Shown piece by piece: positions 37,130 to 49,545 of a stretch of 64,000 nt of DNA. This stretch comes from Methanobacteriaceae archaeon. GTDB taxonomy: Archaea > Methanobacteriota > Methanobacteria > Methanobacteriales > Methanobacteriaceae. The notes beneath the pieces were generated by a model. The model did not search any database and had not been told where the DNA came from. It was given only the letters and a program-made list of their open reading frames with translations. Position 1 is the first letter of the stretch. Every line of letters begins with the position of its first letter. Position numbers and translations under genes: made by a program. The stretch covers positions 186,001-250,000 of the forward strand of contig JAUSNX010000001.1 of assembly GCA_030656015.1 (NCBI GenBank), in the 5' to 3' direction.

Positions 37130-38440
37130 ATGGAATTATCAAAACCGCGAGGAACAAGAGATTTCCTCTTTGAAGAAATGAAACAACGAAAACAAGTAGA
37201 ATCTACTTTAAAGAAGGTTTTTGAAACTTATGCTTATCAGGAGATAAAAACTCCTTTATTTGAAGATTTATCACTTTTTACCAAGAAATCTGGAGAGGAA
37301 ATTGTAGATCAACTTTACAACTTTAAAGACAAAAGTGAAAGGGAACTGACACTTCGCCCTGAAATCACAGCCCCTGTAGCTCGTGTTTTCATGAATGAAA
37401 TGCAAAAATCTCCAAAACCCATTAAAATGTATTATTATGGAAGCTGTTTTCGATACGAAAGGCCGCAAAAAGGAAGATATCGTCAGTTCTGGCAGTTTGG
37501 TTGCGAAATGATTGGAGGGAAAACCCCGGAAGCTGATGCAGAAGTCATTGCCCTGGCATCTCAATCATTAGAAGAACTTGGCCTGGAAGGATATGAAATC
37601 CATGTGGGCCATTTAGGAATTTTAAGGGGACTATTAAAAGAGGCCCAGGTAGAAGGAACAGATCAAGATCAAATAATGGCTTTAATTGATAAAGGAGACG
37701 AATATGGTCTTCAAAATTATCTCCATAAAATAGAAATGGATGATAAGACCACTGGTATCCTTTTAATGATTATTGATATGAAAGGCGGCTCAGAAGTATT
37801 AGATAAAGTCAGAGAACAAATTTCTGATAAAAAACTTGTTTTAGAAGCCCTTGAAGAATTCTCAGCCCTTTTAAATACATTAAATGATTTTGGAATTGAT
37901 AACATTGGAGATAAAGAAAATAACAATGTAGTAATCAATTTAGGAATTGCCAGAGGTTTAGACTATTACTCCGGAATGGTTTTTGAAGTTTACGTCCCAC
38001 AATTAGGAGCACAGAAACAAATTTGTGGTGGGGGAACCTACAACATTATTGAAACATTTGGCGGGGAAAAAATAGAGTCAACTGGGTTTGCCTTTGGATT
38101 TGATCGTTTAATGAATGCTCTTATGTTTGAGGAAAAAGTTTCTACCACTAATGGAGCTACAGATGTATTTGTAGCACCAATATCTGATGCAACTAGATCA
38201 AAATCATTTGAAATTGCACAAAAACTCAGAAGTGCAGGTATTTCCACTGAAGTTGATTTGGGCCGACGAAAATTCAAAAAAATTCTTTCCTTTGCCAACC
38301 ACTTAAAAGCCAGATATGTAATATTGGTGGGAGAAAGGGATCTTTTAGAAGGAAATATAACTCTTAAAGACATGGAAACCGGAAATCAAGAGTTTATCCT
38401 AGTAGAAAATATAGTTGAACACATTTCAAAAACACTCTAA
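37130..38440 (+). CDS. hisS: Histidyl-tRNA synthetase
   Basis: The 436-residue class II synthetase opens with KPRGTRDFLFEEMKQRK and has motif 2 YYGSCFRYERPQKGRYRQFW near 102-121, the histidine-specific LGIARGLDYYSGMVFEVY near 271-288, and motif 3 ESTGFAFGFDRLMNALM near 312-328. An anticodon-binding domain follows (VFVAPISDATRSKSFEIAQ onward). Length is normal. hisI starts about 100 bases later, so the two may share a transcript, linking histidine synthesis with histidine charging. Confidence 0.97.
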   Translation: MELSKPRGTRDFLFEEMKQRKQVESTLKKVFETYAYQEIKTPLFEDLSLFTKKSGEEIVDQLYNFKDKSERELTLRPEITAPVARVFMNEMQKSPKPIKMYYYGSCFRYERPQKGRYRQFWQFGCEMIGGKTPEADAEVIALASQSLEELGLEGYEIHVGHLGILRGLLKEAQVEGTDQDQIMALIDKGDEYGLQNYLHKIEMDDKTTGILLMIIDMKGGSEVLDKVREQISDKKLVLEALEEFSALLNTLNDFGIDNIGDKENNNVVINLGIARGLDYYSGMVFEVYVPQLGAQKQICGGGTYNIIETFGGEKIESTGFAFGFDRLMNALMFEEKVSTTNGATDVFVAPISDATRSKSFEIAQKLRSAGISTEVDLGRRKFKKILSFANHLKARYVILVGERDLLEGNITLKDMETGNQEFILVENIVEHISKTL

Positions 38441-38543
38441 CTCAGAATAAATAGTTACTGTTGATAGTTACTGTAAATAAAAAGTTAATTGAGGAGAAGT
38501 TATTATTCCATTAAATTTTAAACACAATATTAATGGTCAAAAT

Positions 38544-38915
38544 TTGATCATTGCCATATCTCAAGATTTTAAAACTTCAGAAGTTCTTATGGTTGCTTAT
38601 ATGAATAAAGAAGCGTTAAAGAAAACTTTAGAGACTAAAAAAGCCCATTATTGGAGCACATCGCGTAATAAGCTCTGGTTAAAAGGCGAAAGTTCAGGCC
38701 ATATCCAGTTTGTAGAAGAAGTTAGGGTTGATTGCGACGAGGATGCCATCCTTTTAAAAGTCAAACAAGAAGGTGGAGCCTGTCACACAGGTTACTATTC
38801 ATGTTTTTACAGAAAAATTGATTTAGATGATTTGGATAAATTAAATGATACAGAAAAGTTTGAAAAAATTGGGAAGAAAATTTTTGAGCCAAAAGAAATT
38901 TATGGGGAGAGGTAA
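38544..38915 (+). CDS. hisI: Phosphoribosyl-AMP cyclohydrolase
   Basis: The enzyme opens the purine ring of phosphoribosyl-AMP in histidine synthesis. Signatures are [59 protein letters not shown] and [11 protein letters not shown], the aspartate and cysteine residues being metal ligands. The listed TTG at 38544 gives 123 residues but cuts off a family-typical N-terminal strand. The open frame continues upstream ([10 protein letters not shown] before it), with GAGGAG at 38491-38496 and no ATG, GTG or TTG. An ATT at 38502 or 38505 may therefore be the real start. The stop abuts the next gene's ATG. Confidence 0.92.
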   Translation: MIIAISQDFKTSEVLMVAYMNKEALKKTLETKKAHYWSTSRNKLWLKGESSGHIQFVEEVRVDCDEDAILLKVKQEGGACHTGYYSCFYRKIDLDDLDKLNDTEKFEKIGKKIFEPKEIYGER

Positions 38916-40772
<1,857 letters not shown>

Positions 40773-40893
40773 AAAAATTCTTTTTATTGATTAAATACGG
40801 ATATTCCTTTTATAAAACATTACTGATGGCATTTAGTGCCATTATAACATATATTATAGTATTATAATAATTTTAAAAGTTAGAGAGATTAAA

Positions 40894-41643
40894 ATGAAAA
40901 TTGGAGTTTCCACACTTGCACTTTATCCAAATCCATTGGAGGATATTTTACCATTTTTAGAAGATTTAAAGGTAGATTACTGTGAAATAATCAATGAATA
41001 TCCTTTAAATGAAGTTCAAAGTGAAATATTTGAATCCTACACTATAAAAACAACATTACATAGCCCCATATCAGATATGAATCTGGCATCTCCCAATGAA
41101 TCCATTAGAAAGGCATCTATAGAACAGGTTAAAAAATCTATTAATTTGGCCCATAAATTAAATGCAAATATTGTAGTGGTGCATCCCGGTCAAGTTCCAT
41201 TTCTGGCCAGAATATTCCAAGAAAAAATTATAGAGAACAATTTCAACTCATTGCGTGAATGTGCTGATTATGCTGATGAAATAGGAATAAAAATGTGTGT
41301 GGAAAACATGCCTGACATGGAAGGTTACTTATTTAAAGATATAAACCAACTTAATGATCTTGTTGAAGAATTAGGAGTATTCATGACATTAGATGTTGGT
41401 CACGCCCATAATACTGGATTTTCAGCTGAAGAAATGGTTAAATCTGACCGTTTAAGGCATATACACTTGTCAGATAATGATGGATCTTTTGATAATCACG
41501 AAGCACTGGGTAAGGGAACTATTGACTTTGATAATCTAGTTGAAAATCTTAATAAAATAAATTATAATGGTGTTTTAACTATAGAAGTTAAAAATAGAGA
41601 AGAAGTTTTAGAAAGTCTAAGGTTCTTGAAAAATAAAATCTAA
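40894..41643 (+). CDS. Sugar phosphate isomerase/endonuclease IV-like TIM-barrel protein
   Basis: The 249-residue protein has the xylose-isomerase-like (AP endonuclease 2) barrel. Candidate metal ligands are in VVHPGQVPF near 89, KMCVENMPDMEG near 130, MTLDVGHAHNTGF near 165, HIHLSDNDGSFDNHEALGKG near 189-208 and LTIEVKNREE near 229. The exact substrate is not clear. GAGAGATT precedes the ATG. It is transcribed in the same direction as its neighbours but separated by more than 100 bases on each side. Confidence 0.85.
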   Translation: MKIGVSTLALYPNPLEDILPFLEDLKVDYCEIINEYPLNEVQSEIFESYTIKTTLHSPISDMNLASPNESIRKASIEQVKKSINLAHKLNANIVVVHPGQVPFLARIFQEKIIENNFNSLRECADYADEIGIKMCVENMPDMEGYLFKDINQLNDLVEELGVFMTLDVGHAHNTGFSAEEMVKSDRLRHIHLSDNDGSFDNHEALGKGTIDFDNLVENLNKINYNGVLTIEVKNREEVLESLRFLKNKI

Positions 41644-41865
41644 ATTAAGGATCTTGATTTAAATAATCAAATAACAAGCTTAATTTCTGCTGAAAATAAT
41701 ATTTATTGAATTAAAAATAATTTAAGATAAATATTAATAGTTAATTTTAAATAAAATTCATTTAGATATTCTTATCAAACAATTATTATATTAATTTTTA
41801 TAATATGAAATTAAATCATTATATGATAATTATTCTTATATCATTATTTTTAAATTGGTGAAAAA

Positions 41866-42537
41866 ATGAAAGTGGCTATAATAGGTGGAACCGGGGATCA
41901 AGGATTTGGACTGGCATTGAGATTTGCAAAATCAGGAGAAAAGGTTCTTTTAGGATCCCGAGATATTAAAAAAGCTGAAAATAGTGTTAACGTCATTCAT
42001 AATATGCTTAAGGGTGAAGAACTTGATTGTATCCAGGGGATGACCAATCAGGACGCTGCTGCTCAGGGAGATATAGTAATATTAACCGTTCCCCTACAAG
42101 CTCAGAAAATTACACTTAATAGTATAAAAGATTATTTAGAAGGAAAAATCCTGGTTGATGCAACCGTGCCACTAGAAACATGCGTGGGTGGTAAGAGCAC
42201 CAGATACATAGATTTATGGGAAGGATCTGCGGCAGAGAGAACTGCCGAAATTTTAAAGGATAAAAACACCATTGTAGTTTCAGCATTTAACAATGTGAGT
42301 TCTGCCAGTTTAACCAATATTAAAGAAGATGTAAAATGCGATTGTCTAATATCTGGAGACGATTCTGAATCTAAAACCATTGTAATGGAGTTAGCTGAAA
42401 AAATACCTGGTGTTAAATCTATTGATTGCGGGCCTCTGGAAAATGCCCGTATTGTAGAAAAAATTACTCCTCTTTTAATAAATTTAAATATTAGAAACAA
42501 AACCAGATTAGCCGGTATTAGAATTACAGGTCTTTAA
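41866..42537 (+). CDS. npdG: F420H2:NADP oxidoreductase
   Basis: The 223-residue enzyme transfers hydride between coenzyme F420 and NADP, supplying NADPH for biosynthesis in methanogens. It opens with the NADP-binding Rossmann motif VAIIGGTGDQGFGLALRFA, followed by VLLGSRDIKKAE for the NADP phosphate. TVPLQAQKITL and VDATVPLETCVGGKSTRY lie in the F420 site, and SAFNNVSSASLTNI near 145 is a family hallmark. GGTGAAAAA precedes the ATG. Length is normal. Confidence 0.95.
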   Translation: MKVAIIGGTGDQGFGLALRFAKSGEKVLLGSRDIKKAENSVNVIHNMLKGEELDCIQGMTNQDAAAQGDIVILTVPLQAQKITLNSIKDYLEGKILVDATVPLETCVGGKSTRYIDLWEGSAAERTAEILKDKNTIVVSAFNNVSSASLTNIKEDVKCDCLISGDDSESKTIVMELAEKIPGVKSIDCGPLENARIVEKITPLLINLNIRNKTRLAGIRITGL

Positions 42538-42608
42538 ATAGAATATTTAGACATAAACCATTTATTTATTAGTTCTGAGCATTAAATAAATCCTAATCAA
42601 GTGAAAAA

Positions 42609-43193
42609 ATGGAAATCATAAAAAAAACAACTGAAGAAATTACCAGACATGCACTGGCTGTTATTAACAAGATTGAGGAAGAACAAGTCTCTCAAATGAT
42701 TGAAACCATTATAAATTCAGACTGTGTGTTTATTGTAGGTACTGGTCGCTCTGAATTAGTAGGTAAAATGTTTGCCATGCGTTTAATGCACCTCGGTTTC
42801 ACCGTGTATGTAGTAGGTGATGTAACCACCCCTGCTATTAAAGATAGCGACTGTTTAATCGCCATATCTGGTTCTGGAGAAACAAAAACCGTTACTTTAG
42901 CTGCTGAAACTTCTAAAGATGTGGGTGCAAGTGTAATAGGAATAACTGCTAACCTAGAATCAACTTTAAGTAAGTTACTTAATGTGGTAATAAGTATTGA
43001 TAGTAAAACAAAGGAACCATGGAAACATTACACTTCCAATGTTTTAAAAGGTAATTACGATGATCTAACTCCTATGGGAACTCTATTCGAAGACAGTACT
43101 CACTTGTTTCTGGATGGCCTGATAGCCGAATTCATGGCACTTCTAGGTAAAAAAGAACAAGACCTTAAAAAAAGGCATGCTATAATAGAGTAA
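42609..43193 (+). CDS. hxlB: 6-phospho-3-hexuloisomerase
   Basis: The 194-residue SIS-domain protein interconverts hexulose-6-phosphate and fructose-6-phosphate. Its motifs are FIVGTGRSELVGKMFAMRLM near 37-56, VVGDVTTPAIKDSDCLIAIS near 66-85, SGSGETKTV and the C-terminal LTPMGTLFEDSTHLFLDGL near 151-169. In archaea it supports the reverse ribulose monophosphate pathway for pentose supply. The hexulose-phosphate synthase partner is not adjacent. GTGAAAAA precedes the ATG, 71 bases after npdG. Confidence 0.92.
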   Translation: MEIIKKTTEEITRHALAVINKIEEEQVSQMIETIINSDCVFIVGTGRSELVGKMFAMRLMHLGFTVYVVGDVTTPAIKDSDCLIAISGSGETKTVTLAAETSKDVGASVIGITANLESTLSKLLNVVISIDSKTKEPWKHYTSNVLKGNYDDLTPMGTLFEDSTHLFLDGLIAEFMALLGKKEQDLKKRHAIIE

Positions 43194-43390
43194 GCAAATC
43201 TTAAAGAAATGAACAACATATACAATTAAAACAAATTAAAGATTATAAATTAGATTATAAATCAAATAAAATGTTTTGAATTTATAAATGTTTTATAATC
43301 CTAACCATTTTAATATTTTAAATGCTTAAATTTGACATTTTTGTTTAATAATGATATATAATCATCTAATTATATTTTAAAGGTGAATAA

Positions 43391-43894
43391 ATGCGTTCTG
43401 AATTATCTCAAGATGTAGTAACTATATTTAATCCATCCTCCGTGAAAATAAATCAAAAAAGTCATTTTGGAAGGTTGGAAAATGATCGTCTTGAATTATC
43501 ATTAATAGAAGCTGTATTTTTATTAGAAAAGGGAAAAATTTCCATTTTTGAAGAAGAAAAAGAATATTCCTTACATGAATTAACATCCCTATTAAAAGAA
43601 AAGGGTTTATACAGCAAATACAAGGTTTTTAAAGACCTTAGAAACAGAGGATATATAGTTAAAACTGGTTTCAAGTACGGGTCAGAGTTCAGGCTATATG
43701 AAAGAGGAAAATCTCCTGGAGACGGCCATTCTGATTTTTTAGTCAGAGTAATATCCGAAAACTATGATTTAAATGTTATGGACTTTTCCAGCTATGTTAG
43801 GGTGGCTCATGGAGTCAATAAGAATCTTATGCTAGCCGTGGTGGATGAAGAAGGAGATATAACTTATTATAATATAGAATGGGTTCGCCCATGA
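43391..43894 (+). CDS. endA: tRNA-splicing endonuclease
   Basis: The 167-residue protein has the homotetramer-type EndA length and the catalytic triad: Tyr103 in EFRLYERGKS, His113 in GDGHSDFLV and Lys144 in GVNKNLMLAVV. The N-terminal half (FGRLENDRLELSLIEAVFLL) is the recognition domain. The enzyme removes introns from precursor tRNA at bulge-helix-bulge motifs. AGGTGAATAA precedes the ATG. trpS follows on the same strand; in many archaea tRNA-Trp is a spliced substrate, so the pairing is functionally sensible. Confidence 0.95.
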   Translation: MRSELSQDVVTIFNPSSVKINQKSHFGRLENDRLELSLIEAVFLLEKGKISIFEEEKEYSLHELTSLLKEKGLYSKYKVFKDLRNRGYIVKTGFKYGSEFRLYERGKSPGDGHSDFLVRVISENYDLNVMDFSSYVRVAHGVNKNLMLAVVDEEGDITYYNIEWVRP

Positions 43895-44049
43895 TACATA
43901 TTTCTTTTAAAAAATAAGTTTAAAAAAAAATAAGGTCTAATTAAATCCATTAGTAAAAATATACTAAATAAACATTATTATAATAAAATTATTATAAATT
44001 TAAAAATAAATTATTGAAGTCAATTTTATAATTAAATAAGGTGATTCAT

Positions 44050-45156
<1,107 letters not shown>

Positions 45157-45564
45157 GCATCCTATTTCTCATATTTTTTCCAAGTTATTTTTTATTTATT
45201 TTAAAATTAAATTTTTATATTAATTGTAAATTTTTTTTAATTTAATTATTTTAAAATATAAAAAATGAAGTTCTAGATTTAAATATTATTTAGAATTAAT
45301 TAAAATAAAAAAGGCCTATATATTTTTAAACAGATTAAAACATTTATTAAACACTTAATTTAATTATTAAAGAATTATCAAACAAATTTTTAAATATAAA
45401 TAATTACAAAAAAGGTTATTAATTAAATACAATAATATAAACAGTGATAATAGAATATAATAGATTAAGTATTCAATTAATAAACATTTTAAATAACTAA
45501 AATTTCATAATTATCTTTATTCAATAGTCTTAAATATAATTAATTAAAATCACAGAGGAATTGC
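45157..45564. other. Gene-free AT-rich stretch after trpS
   Basis: In 408 bases I find no coding frame, tRNA or strong hairpin. T-rich tracts just after trpS (about 45175-45245) could serve as archaeal terminators. The rest is very AT-rich spacer ahead of the SpoIIM-like gene. Confidence 0.45.
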
Positions 45565-46194
45565 ATGGTAAAAAAAGAACGGCACGAAAGTACACTAAAT
45601 GCCATTTACAAACATAACGAAAAGTATTTTGCTCTTTCAGCAGTCATATTTTTTGGATCAATGTTTATAGGATATTTGCACCTACTTGATTTTTTAATGG
45701 TTCCACTTCAACAGCAATTTAAAAAAAGTATTATGGAGGGTCAAATAAAAATAGAAACTTTTTCAATTTTTTTCAGTAATTTAGAGGTCCTTCTCAAGTT
45801 ATTTGCTGGTGGAATCGCTCTGGGATCTATCACTGCAATATTTATATTTATAAATGGGGCTTTCATTGGATATTTTGCTACACAAGCACCCCTTGCAGAT
45901 TTTATCCTTTTAACTATTCCTCATGGAATATTTGAAATTATAAGCTTTATAATTGCGGGCGGAGCAGGTTTTAGACTGGCTAATTTTGTATATACTTTCT
46001 TAAGAGACCTAATAGAAGAAACATGGTATGGATCTTTTTGGGGAAAATTAGAATATGTATATAATAATCAAAAAGATCAATTAACAGAATCATTAATTCT
46101 TTTAGGAATTGCTATTATTCTATTGTTAATTGCAGCCGTAATTGAGGCCAATTTCACTATTGCTTGGTATCAGTACATAAAAGGAAATATTTAA
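45565..46194 (+). CDS. Stage II sporulation protein M-like membrane protein
   Basis: The 209-residue protein has about five membrane helices and the SpoIIM (DUF95) pattern: a central GGIALGSITAIFIFINGAFI, then LTIPHGIFEIISFIIAGGAG with the conserved PHGIFEI. Such proteins are common in archaea, which do not sporulate, so the name reflects homology only; membrane organisation or transport have been suggested. AGAGGAATTGC precedes the ATG. Confidence 0.88.
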   Translation: MVKKERHESTLNAIYKHNEKYFALSAVIFFGSMFIGYLHLLDFLMVPLQQQFKKSIMEGQIKIETFSIFFSNLEVLLKLFAGGIALGSITAIFIFINGAFIGYFATQAPLADFILLTIPHGIFEIISFIIAGGAGFRLANFVYTFLRDLIEETWYGSFWGKLEYVYNNQKDQLTESLILLGIAIILLLIAAVIEANFTIAWYQYIKGNI

Positions 46195-46427
46195 ACCAAC
46201 AAGTATTATTTATTAAATTTTTAACCCATCAAGAAATAACAGAATTATAAATAAATGATAATAAATTTGTTAATAATAAAATTAGAATAAACAACTTCTT
46301 AAAAAAAATATTAGATTGATTTTAATGCCTAAATACTGTTATTCAGTTATTCTTCATTTAATAATTTAATTAATTCATGTCAACAAGCAGCTAAAAAGAA
46401 TTATAAAAAATAATTACGGTGAATATC

Positions 46428-47621
46428 ATGATAAAATGCGTATCTTGTGGAAAAGAATACAGTAATGATGAAATAATTTACACCTGCACAGATTGTGGAT
46501 CTGTTTTAGAAGTAATTTGTAATCCTGATGTCTCCAAGGATATATTCAGTTGCAGAAAACAGACCATGTGGAAATACAAGGAATTTATGCCTGTGGATGA
46601 GACAAAAATTGTCAGTCTGGAAGAAGGTGGAACTCCTTTTGTTAAATGTGACAAACTAGGTAGTGAACTGGGCATAGATCTCTATGTTAAAGTGGAAGGT
46701 TCTAATCCCACAGGTAGTTTTAAAGATAGGGGAATGAGTGTAGGTATTACCAAGGCCATGGAACTAGGAGTATCTACAGTAGGATGTGCATCTACTGGTA
46801 ACACTTCTGCTTCTTTGGCCGCTTATGCAGCACGTGCCGGACTAAGATGTGTGGTTCTTCTACCATCAGGTAAAGTTGCCCTGGGAAAATTGGCCCAGGC
46901 CATGTTCCATGGGGCAGAAGTTCTATCCATTAAAGGAAATTTCGATGAAGCTTTAGATGCAATTACTGCTCTTGCACTGGAAGGGCAATTATATTTACTC
47001 AATTCAGTAAATCCATTCCGTTTAGAAGGACAGAAATCCATTGGATTTGAAATAGTAGATGATTTAGGATGGAAGTCTCCCGACAGAGTTATATTGCCTG
47101 TCGGAAATGCTGGAAATATTTCTGCCATATGGAAAGGAGTTAGCGAGTTTTATGAAGCAGGTTTTATTGAAGATAGGCCTATGATGACTGGTATTCAAGC
47201 AGAAGGAGCTTGTCCGATAGTAAATGCATATCAAAAAGGTAAAACTGAAATTGAAGCTATAGAAAATCCTGAAACCGTGGCTACAGCAATTAGAATTGGT
47301 GCACCGGTAAGTTCACTGAAAGCTCTCCGGGCCATCTATGATTCCAATGGACATGCAGAAACAGTTAGTGATGAAGAGATACTTTCTGCCCAAAAATTAC
47401 TTGCCCAGAAAGAAGGAATTGGTGTTGAGCCAGCATCTGCTGCGTCCATAGCAGGCCTTATGAAGCTGATTGATGAGGGCGTTGTTGATAAAGGAGAACA
47501 AGTAGTTTGTATAGTAACTGGACATCTATTAAAGGATCCAAACACTGCAATTAACGCTTGTGTGGAACCTTTAGAGGTTGAAGCCGATATTAATAAGTTA
47601 TCAGAAATTATAAGGAGATAA
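46428..47621 (+). CDS. thrC: Threonine synthase
   Basis: The PLP enzyme converts O-phosphohomoserine to threonine. It begins with a rubredoxin-like zinc ribbon (CVSCGKEYSNDEIIYTCTDC), then has the PLP lysine in NPTGSFKDRGMSVG near 98-111, GCASTGNTSASLAAYAARAG near 122-141, VILPVGNAGNISA for phosphate binding and QVVCIVTGHLLKDP near the end. A GTG at 46419 is in frame, but GGTGAATATC marks the ATG at 46428 as the start (397 residues). Confidence 0.96.
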   Translation: MIKCVSCGKEYSNDEIIYTCTDCGSVLEVICNPDVSKDIFSCRKQTMWKYKEFMPVDETKIVSLEEGGTPFVKCDKLGSELGIDLYVKVEGSNPTGSFKDRGMSVGITKAMELGVSTVGCASTGNTSASLAAYAARAGLRCVVLLPSGKVALGKLAQAMFHGAEVLSIKGNFDEALDAITALALEGQLYLLNSVNPFRLEGQKSIGFEIVDDLGWKSPDRVILPVGNAGNISAIWKGVSEFYEAGFIEDRPMMTGIQAEGACPIVNAYQKGKTEIEAIENPETVATAIRIGAPVSSLKALRAIYDSNGHAETVSDEEILSAQKLLAQKEGIGVEPASAASIAGLMKLIDEGVVDKGEQVVCIVTGHLLKDPNTAINACVEPLEVEADINKLSEIIRR

Positions 47622-47806
47622 TAACTCTTTTAATTTCTTAATTTTTTAAGTTCTTTTTAGGGAAATTCAACCAATAAAAACTTATCTTTTTTTCAAGACT
47701 GGCCAAATATCATATGGTTAGTTACATACTCACCCAAAACAATATAAATCACCTTATCATGAGCAGATACAATATAAATTTGTCAAAAATCCCATAAATT
47801 AACGAT

Positions 47807-47818
47807 AAATTTATATAG
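47807..47818 (+). promoter_or_regulatory. TATA box of the histone gene
   Basis: AAATTTATATAG fits the archaeal TATA consensus and lies about 50 bases upstream of the histone start codon. Transcription would begin near 47842, leaving a leader of about 20 bases with GAGGTGAT. Two direct repeats of ACAATATAAAT at 47739-47749 and 47769-47779 lie exactly 30 bases apart further upstream. Confidence 0.6.
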
Positions 47819-47862
47819 GAGTATTAATACAGTTTATATTACATAAAATGAGGTGATTAAAT

Positions 47863-48066
47863 ATGGAATTACCAATTGCTCCAATCGGAAGAATAATAAA
47901 AAATGCTGGTGCAGAAAGAGTGAGCGATGACGCTCGAGAAGAATTAGCTAAAGCTCTAGAAGCAAAAGGCGAAGCTATTGCAGCAGAAGCCGTCAAACTA
48001 GCAAAACATGCTGGAAGAAAAACTGTAAAAGCTTCTGACATTGAATTAGCAGTTAAAAGACTCTAA
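47863..48066 (+). CDS. Archaeal histone (HMf-type)
   Basis: The 67-residue protein is a minimal histone fold with no tails. Its hallmarks are [19 protein letters not shown] at the N-terminus, [20 protein letters not shown] for the long central helix and [19 protein letters not shown] at the end. It wraps DNA into chains of dimers. GAGGTGATTAA gives a strong ribosome-binding site, and a good TATA box lies upstream, as expected for an abundant protein. Confidence 0.97.
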   Translation: MELPIAPIGRIIKNAGAERVSDDAREELAKALEAKGEAIAAEAVKLAKHAGRKTVKASDIELAVKRL

Positions 48067-48561
48067 TTGAGACTAATAACTGCCCTTCTTTTATTTTAAA
48101 TTTATTTTTGATACTCAAATTAATCTAAAAAGGTTGAATCTATTTTTTTGAATTTATATTAAACTTAATATTAATTATAATTACTTTACTTGATCATTCA
48201 ATTTTAAAAATTTAAGAAATCATTTTTATAAATTAGTTTATATATTTAACATTTAATTAATTATAATCTTTCAAAATGTTAGTATTAAAATAAAATAGAC
48301 CTAATTAAATTATTTAAATAAATAAAAATCTCCAGAAAATAAGTTTTTTATATAATTACTATCAATCCTAGTTTTAATTATGAATTAATAATTCTTAATA
48401 GAAAAACTTTATAAGGGATAAATCTCAACCTATGATATGTCTAATTCTCTAGACTAATTTTGGTTTAGAACTTTTTAAATTATGGATAAAAATTTTTATA
48501 TCAATCAAATACGATTTTTAAAATCACTCTTAATCCATAATTAAGCTGTTAAATCAGCAAC

Positions 48562-48570
48562 TTTTATATA
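48562..48570 (+). promoter_or_regulatory. TATA box of the L7Ae ribosomal gene cluster
   Basis: TTTTATATA lies at 48562-48570 on the plus strand. Transcription would begin near 48595, giving a leader of roughly 100 bases before the L7Ae start codon, unusually long compared with the histone gene. Confidence 0.55.
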
Positions 48571-48617
48571 TGAATATTGTATAAAAGTACTAATTACAAA
48601 TCACAGATTTGTGAACT

Positions 48618-48662
48618 CGCAACATTAAAAAAACAGATTTTTGTTGCGATATTTGCCGATGG
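48618..48662 (+). promoter_or_regulatory. Structured leader of the L7Ae message
   Basis: CGCAACA (48618-48624) and TGTTGCG (48642-48648) are perfect complements enclosing a 17-base loop in which AAAA and TTTT can also pair. Just after it TTTGCC and GGTAAA can pair around GATGGAT. L7Ae binds kink-turns and is known to control its own message through one in some archaea; these hairpins are candidates, but I cannot prove a kink-turn by eye. Confidence 0.4.
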
Positions 48663-48697
48663 ATGGTAAATACCAGATGAAAAAGGAGGTAAATAAT

Positions 48698-49069
48698 ATG
48701 GCAAAAGCAATTTACGTAAAATTCGAAGTACCACAAGAGTTAGCTGACAAAGCTGCAGAAGCATTAGAAATAGCAAGAGACACCGGTAAGGTGGCTAAAG
48801 GAACCAACGAGGTTACCAAGGCCATTGAACGGGGAAGCGCACTATTAGTTTTAGTTGCTGAAGATGTGGAACCTGCAGAAATAGTCGCTCACATACCAGT
48901 ACTAGCTGAGGAAAAAGAAATTCCTTACGCATACCTACCTACTAAAGATGAAGTAGGCGGAGCAGCTGGTTTAAACGTCGGAACTGCTTCAGCATGTATC
49001 ATTGACGCTGGAGAAGGCGAAGACCTTGTAAAAGACGTTGTGGAAAAAATCGAAGAACTCAAGAAATAA
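48698..49069 (+). CDS. rpl7ae: 50S ribosomal protein L7Ae
   Basis: The 123-residue protein starts [19 protein letters not shown] and has the RNA-binding core [20 protein letters not shown], typical of L7Ae, and [18 protein letters not shown] near the end. An in-frame ATG at 48641 is rejected because AAAGGAGGTAAATAAT directly precedes the ATG at 48698. L7Ae binds kink-turns in rRNA, box C/D and H/ACA guide RNAs and RNase P RNA. It leads the cluster with S28e, L24e and ndk. Confidence 0.97.
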   Translation: MAKAIYVKFEVPQELADKAAEALEIARDTGKVAKGTNEVTKAIERGSALLVLVAEDVEPAEIVAHIPVLAEEKEIPYAYLPTKDEVGGAAGLNVGTASACIIDAGEGEDLVKDVVEKIEELKK

Positions 49070-49152
49070 TATTATTATATAAATAATATTATATTCCAAA
49101 CTATTTTTACCGAAAAGCAATTAGCTTTTCAATTTAATCTAAAGGTGATTAT

Positions 49153-49359
49153 ATGGAAGAAGGAACTCCAGCGGAAATAATTGAGGTCCTAAAACGAACT
49201 GGGATGACTGGCGAAGTCATGCAAGTTAAATGCAGGATTCTGGATGGAAGAGATAAGGGCAGAATACTTACCCGTAATATTATGGGACCTATTCGCGAAG
49301 GTGACGTTTTAATGTTACTAGACACCATTCGAGAAGCCAAGGAGATTAGAACTCCTTAA
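49153..49359 (+). CDS. rps28e: 30S ribosomal protein S28e
   Basis: The 68-residue S28e has [20 protein letters not shown] near the N-terminus and the family ending [19 protein letters not shown]. The AAGGTGATTAT site directly precedes the ATG. It lies 83 bases after L7Ae and 24 bases before L24e, so all belong to one operon. Confidence 0.97.
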   Translation: MEEGTPAEIIEVLKRTGMTGEVMQVKCRILDGRDKGRILTRNIMGPIREGDVLMLLDTIREAKEIRTP

Positions 49360-49383
49360 TCTTACCAAGGAAAGGTGTTGTGC

Positions 49384-49545
49384 ATGAGAGTATGTTCATT
49401 CTGTAAAAAGGACATGGAAGAAGGGACTGGATCCATGTATGTTAAAAAAGATGGTACAGTATACTTCTTTTGTGGAAGCAAATGCGAAAAGAATATGATT
49501 AAACTTGGAAGAGTTCCAAGAAAAGTCAAATGGGTTAAAGAATGA
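49384..49545 (+). CDS. rpl24e: 50S ribosomal protein L24e
   Basis: The gene encodes 53 residues, [20 protein letters not shown] onward. Four cysteines (C4, C7, C30, C34) form the zinc site in CSFC and [22 protein letters not shown] precedes the ATG. The stop codon overlaps the first ATG of ndk, so translation is coupled. Confidence 0.95.
   Translation: MRVCSFCKKDMEEGTGSMYVKKDGTVYFFCGSKCEKNMIKLGRVPRKVKWVKE

Larger units (their letters stand above)
48067..48697. other. Long gene-free stretch with the L7Ae promoter and leader
   Basis: No convincing gene is present in 631 bases. A first promoter-like TTTATAAGGG lies near 48409-48418, but what it drives is unclear. The sequence after it (48420-48480) has no open frame. 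The L7Ae promoter and a structured leader occupy the last 140 bases. Confidence 0.45.
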
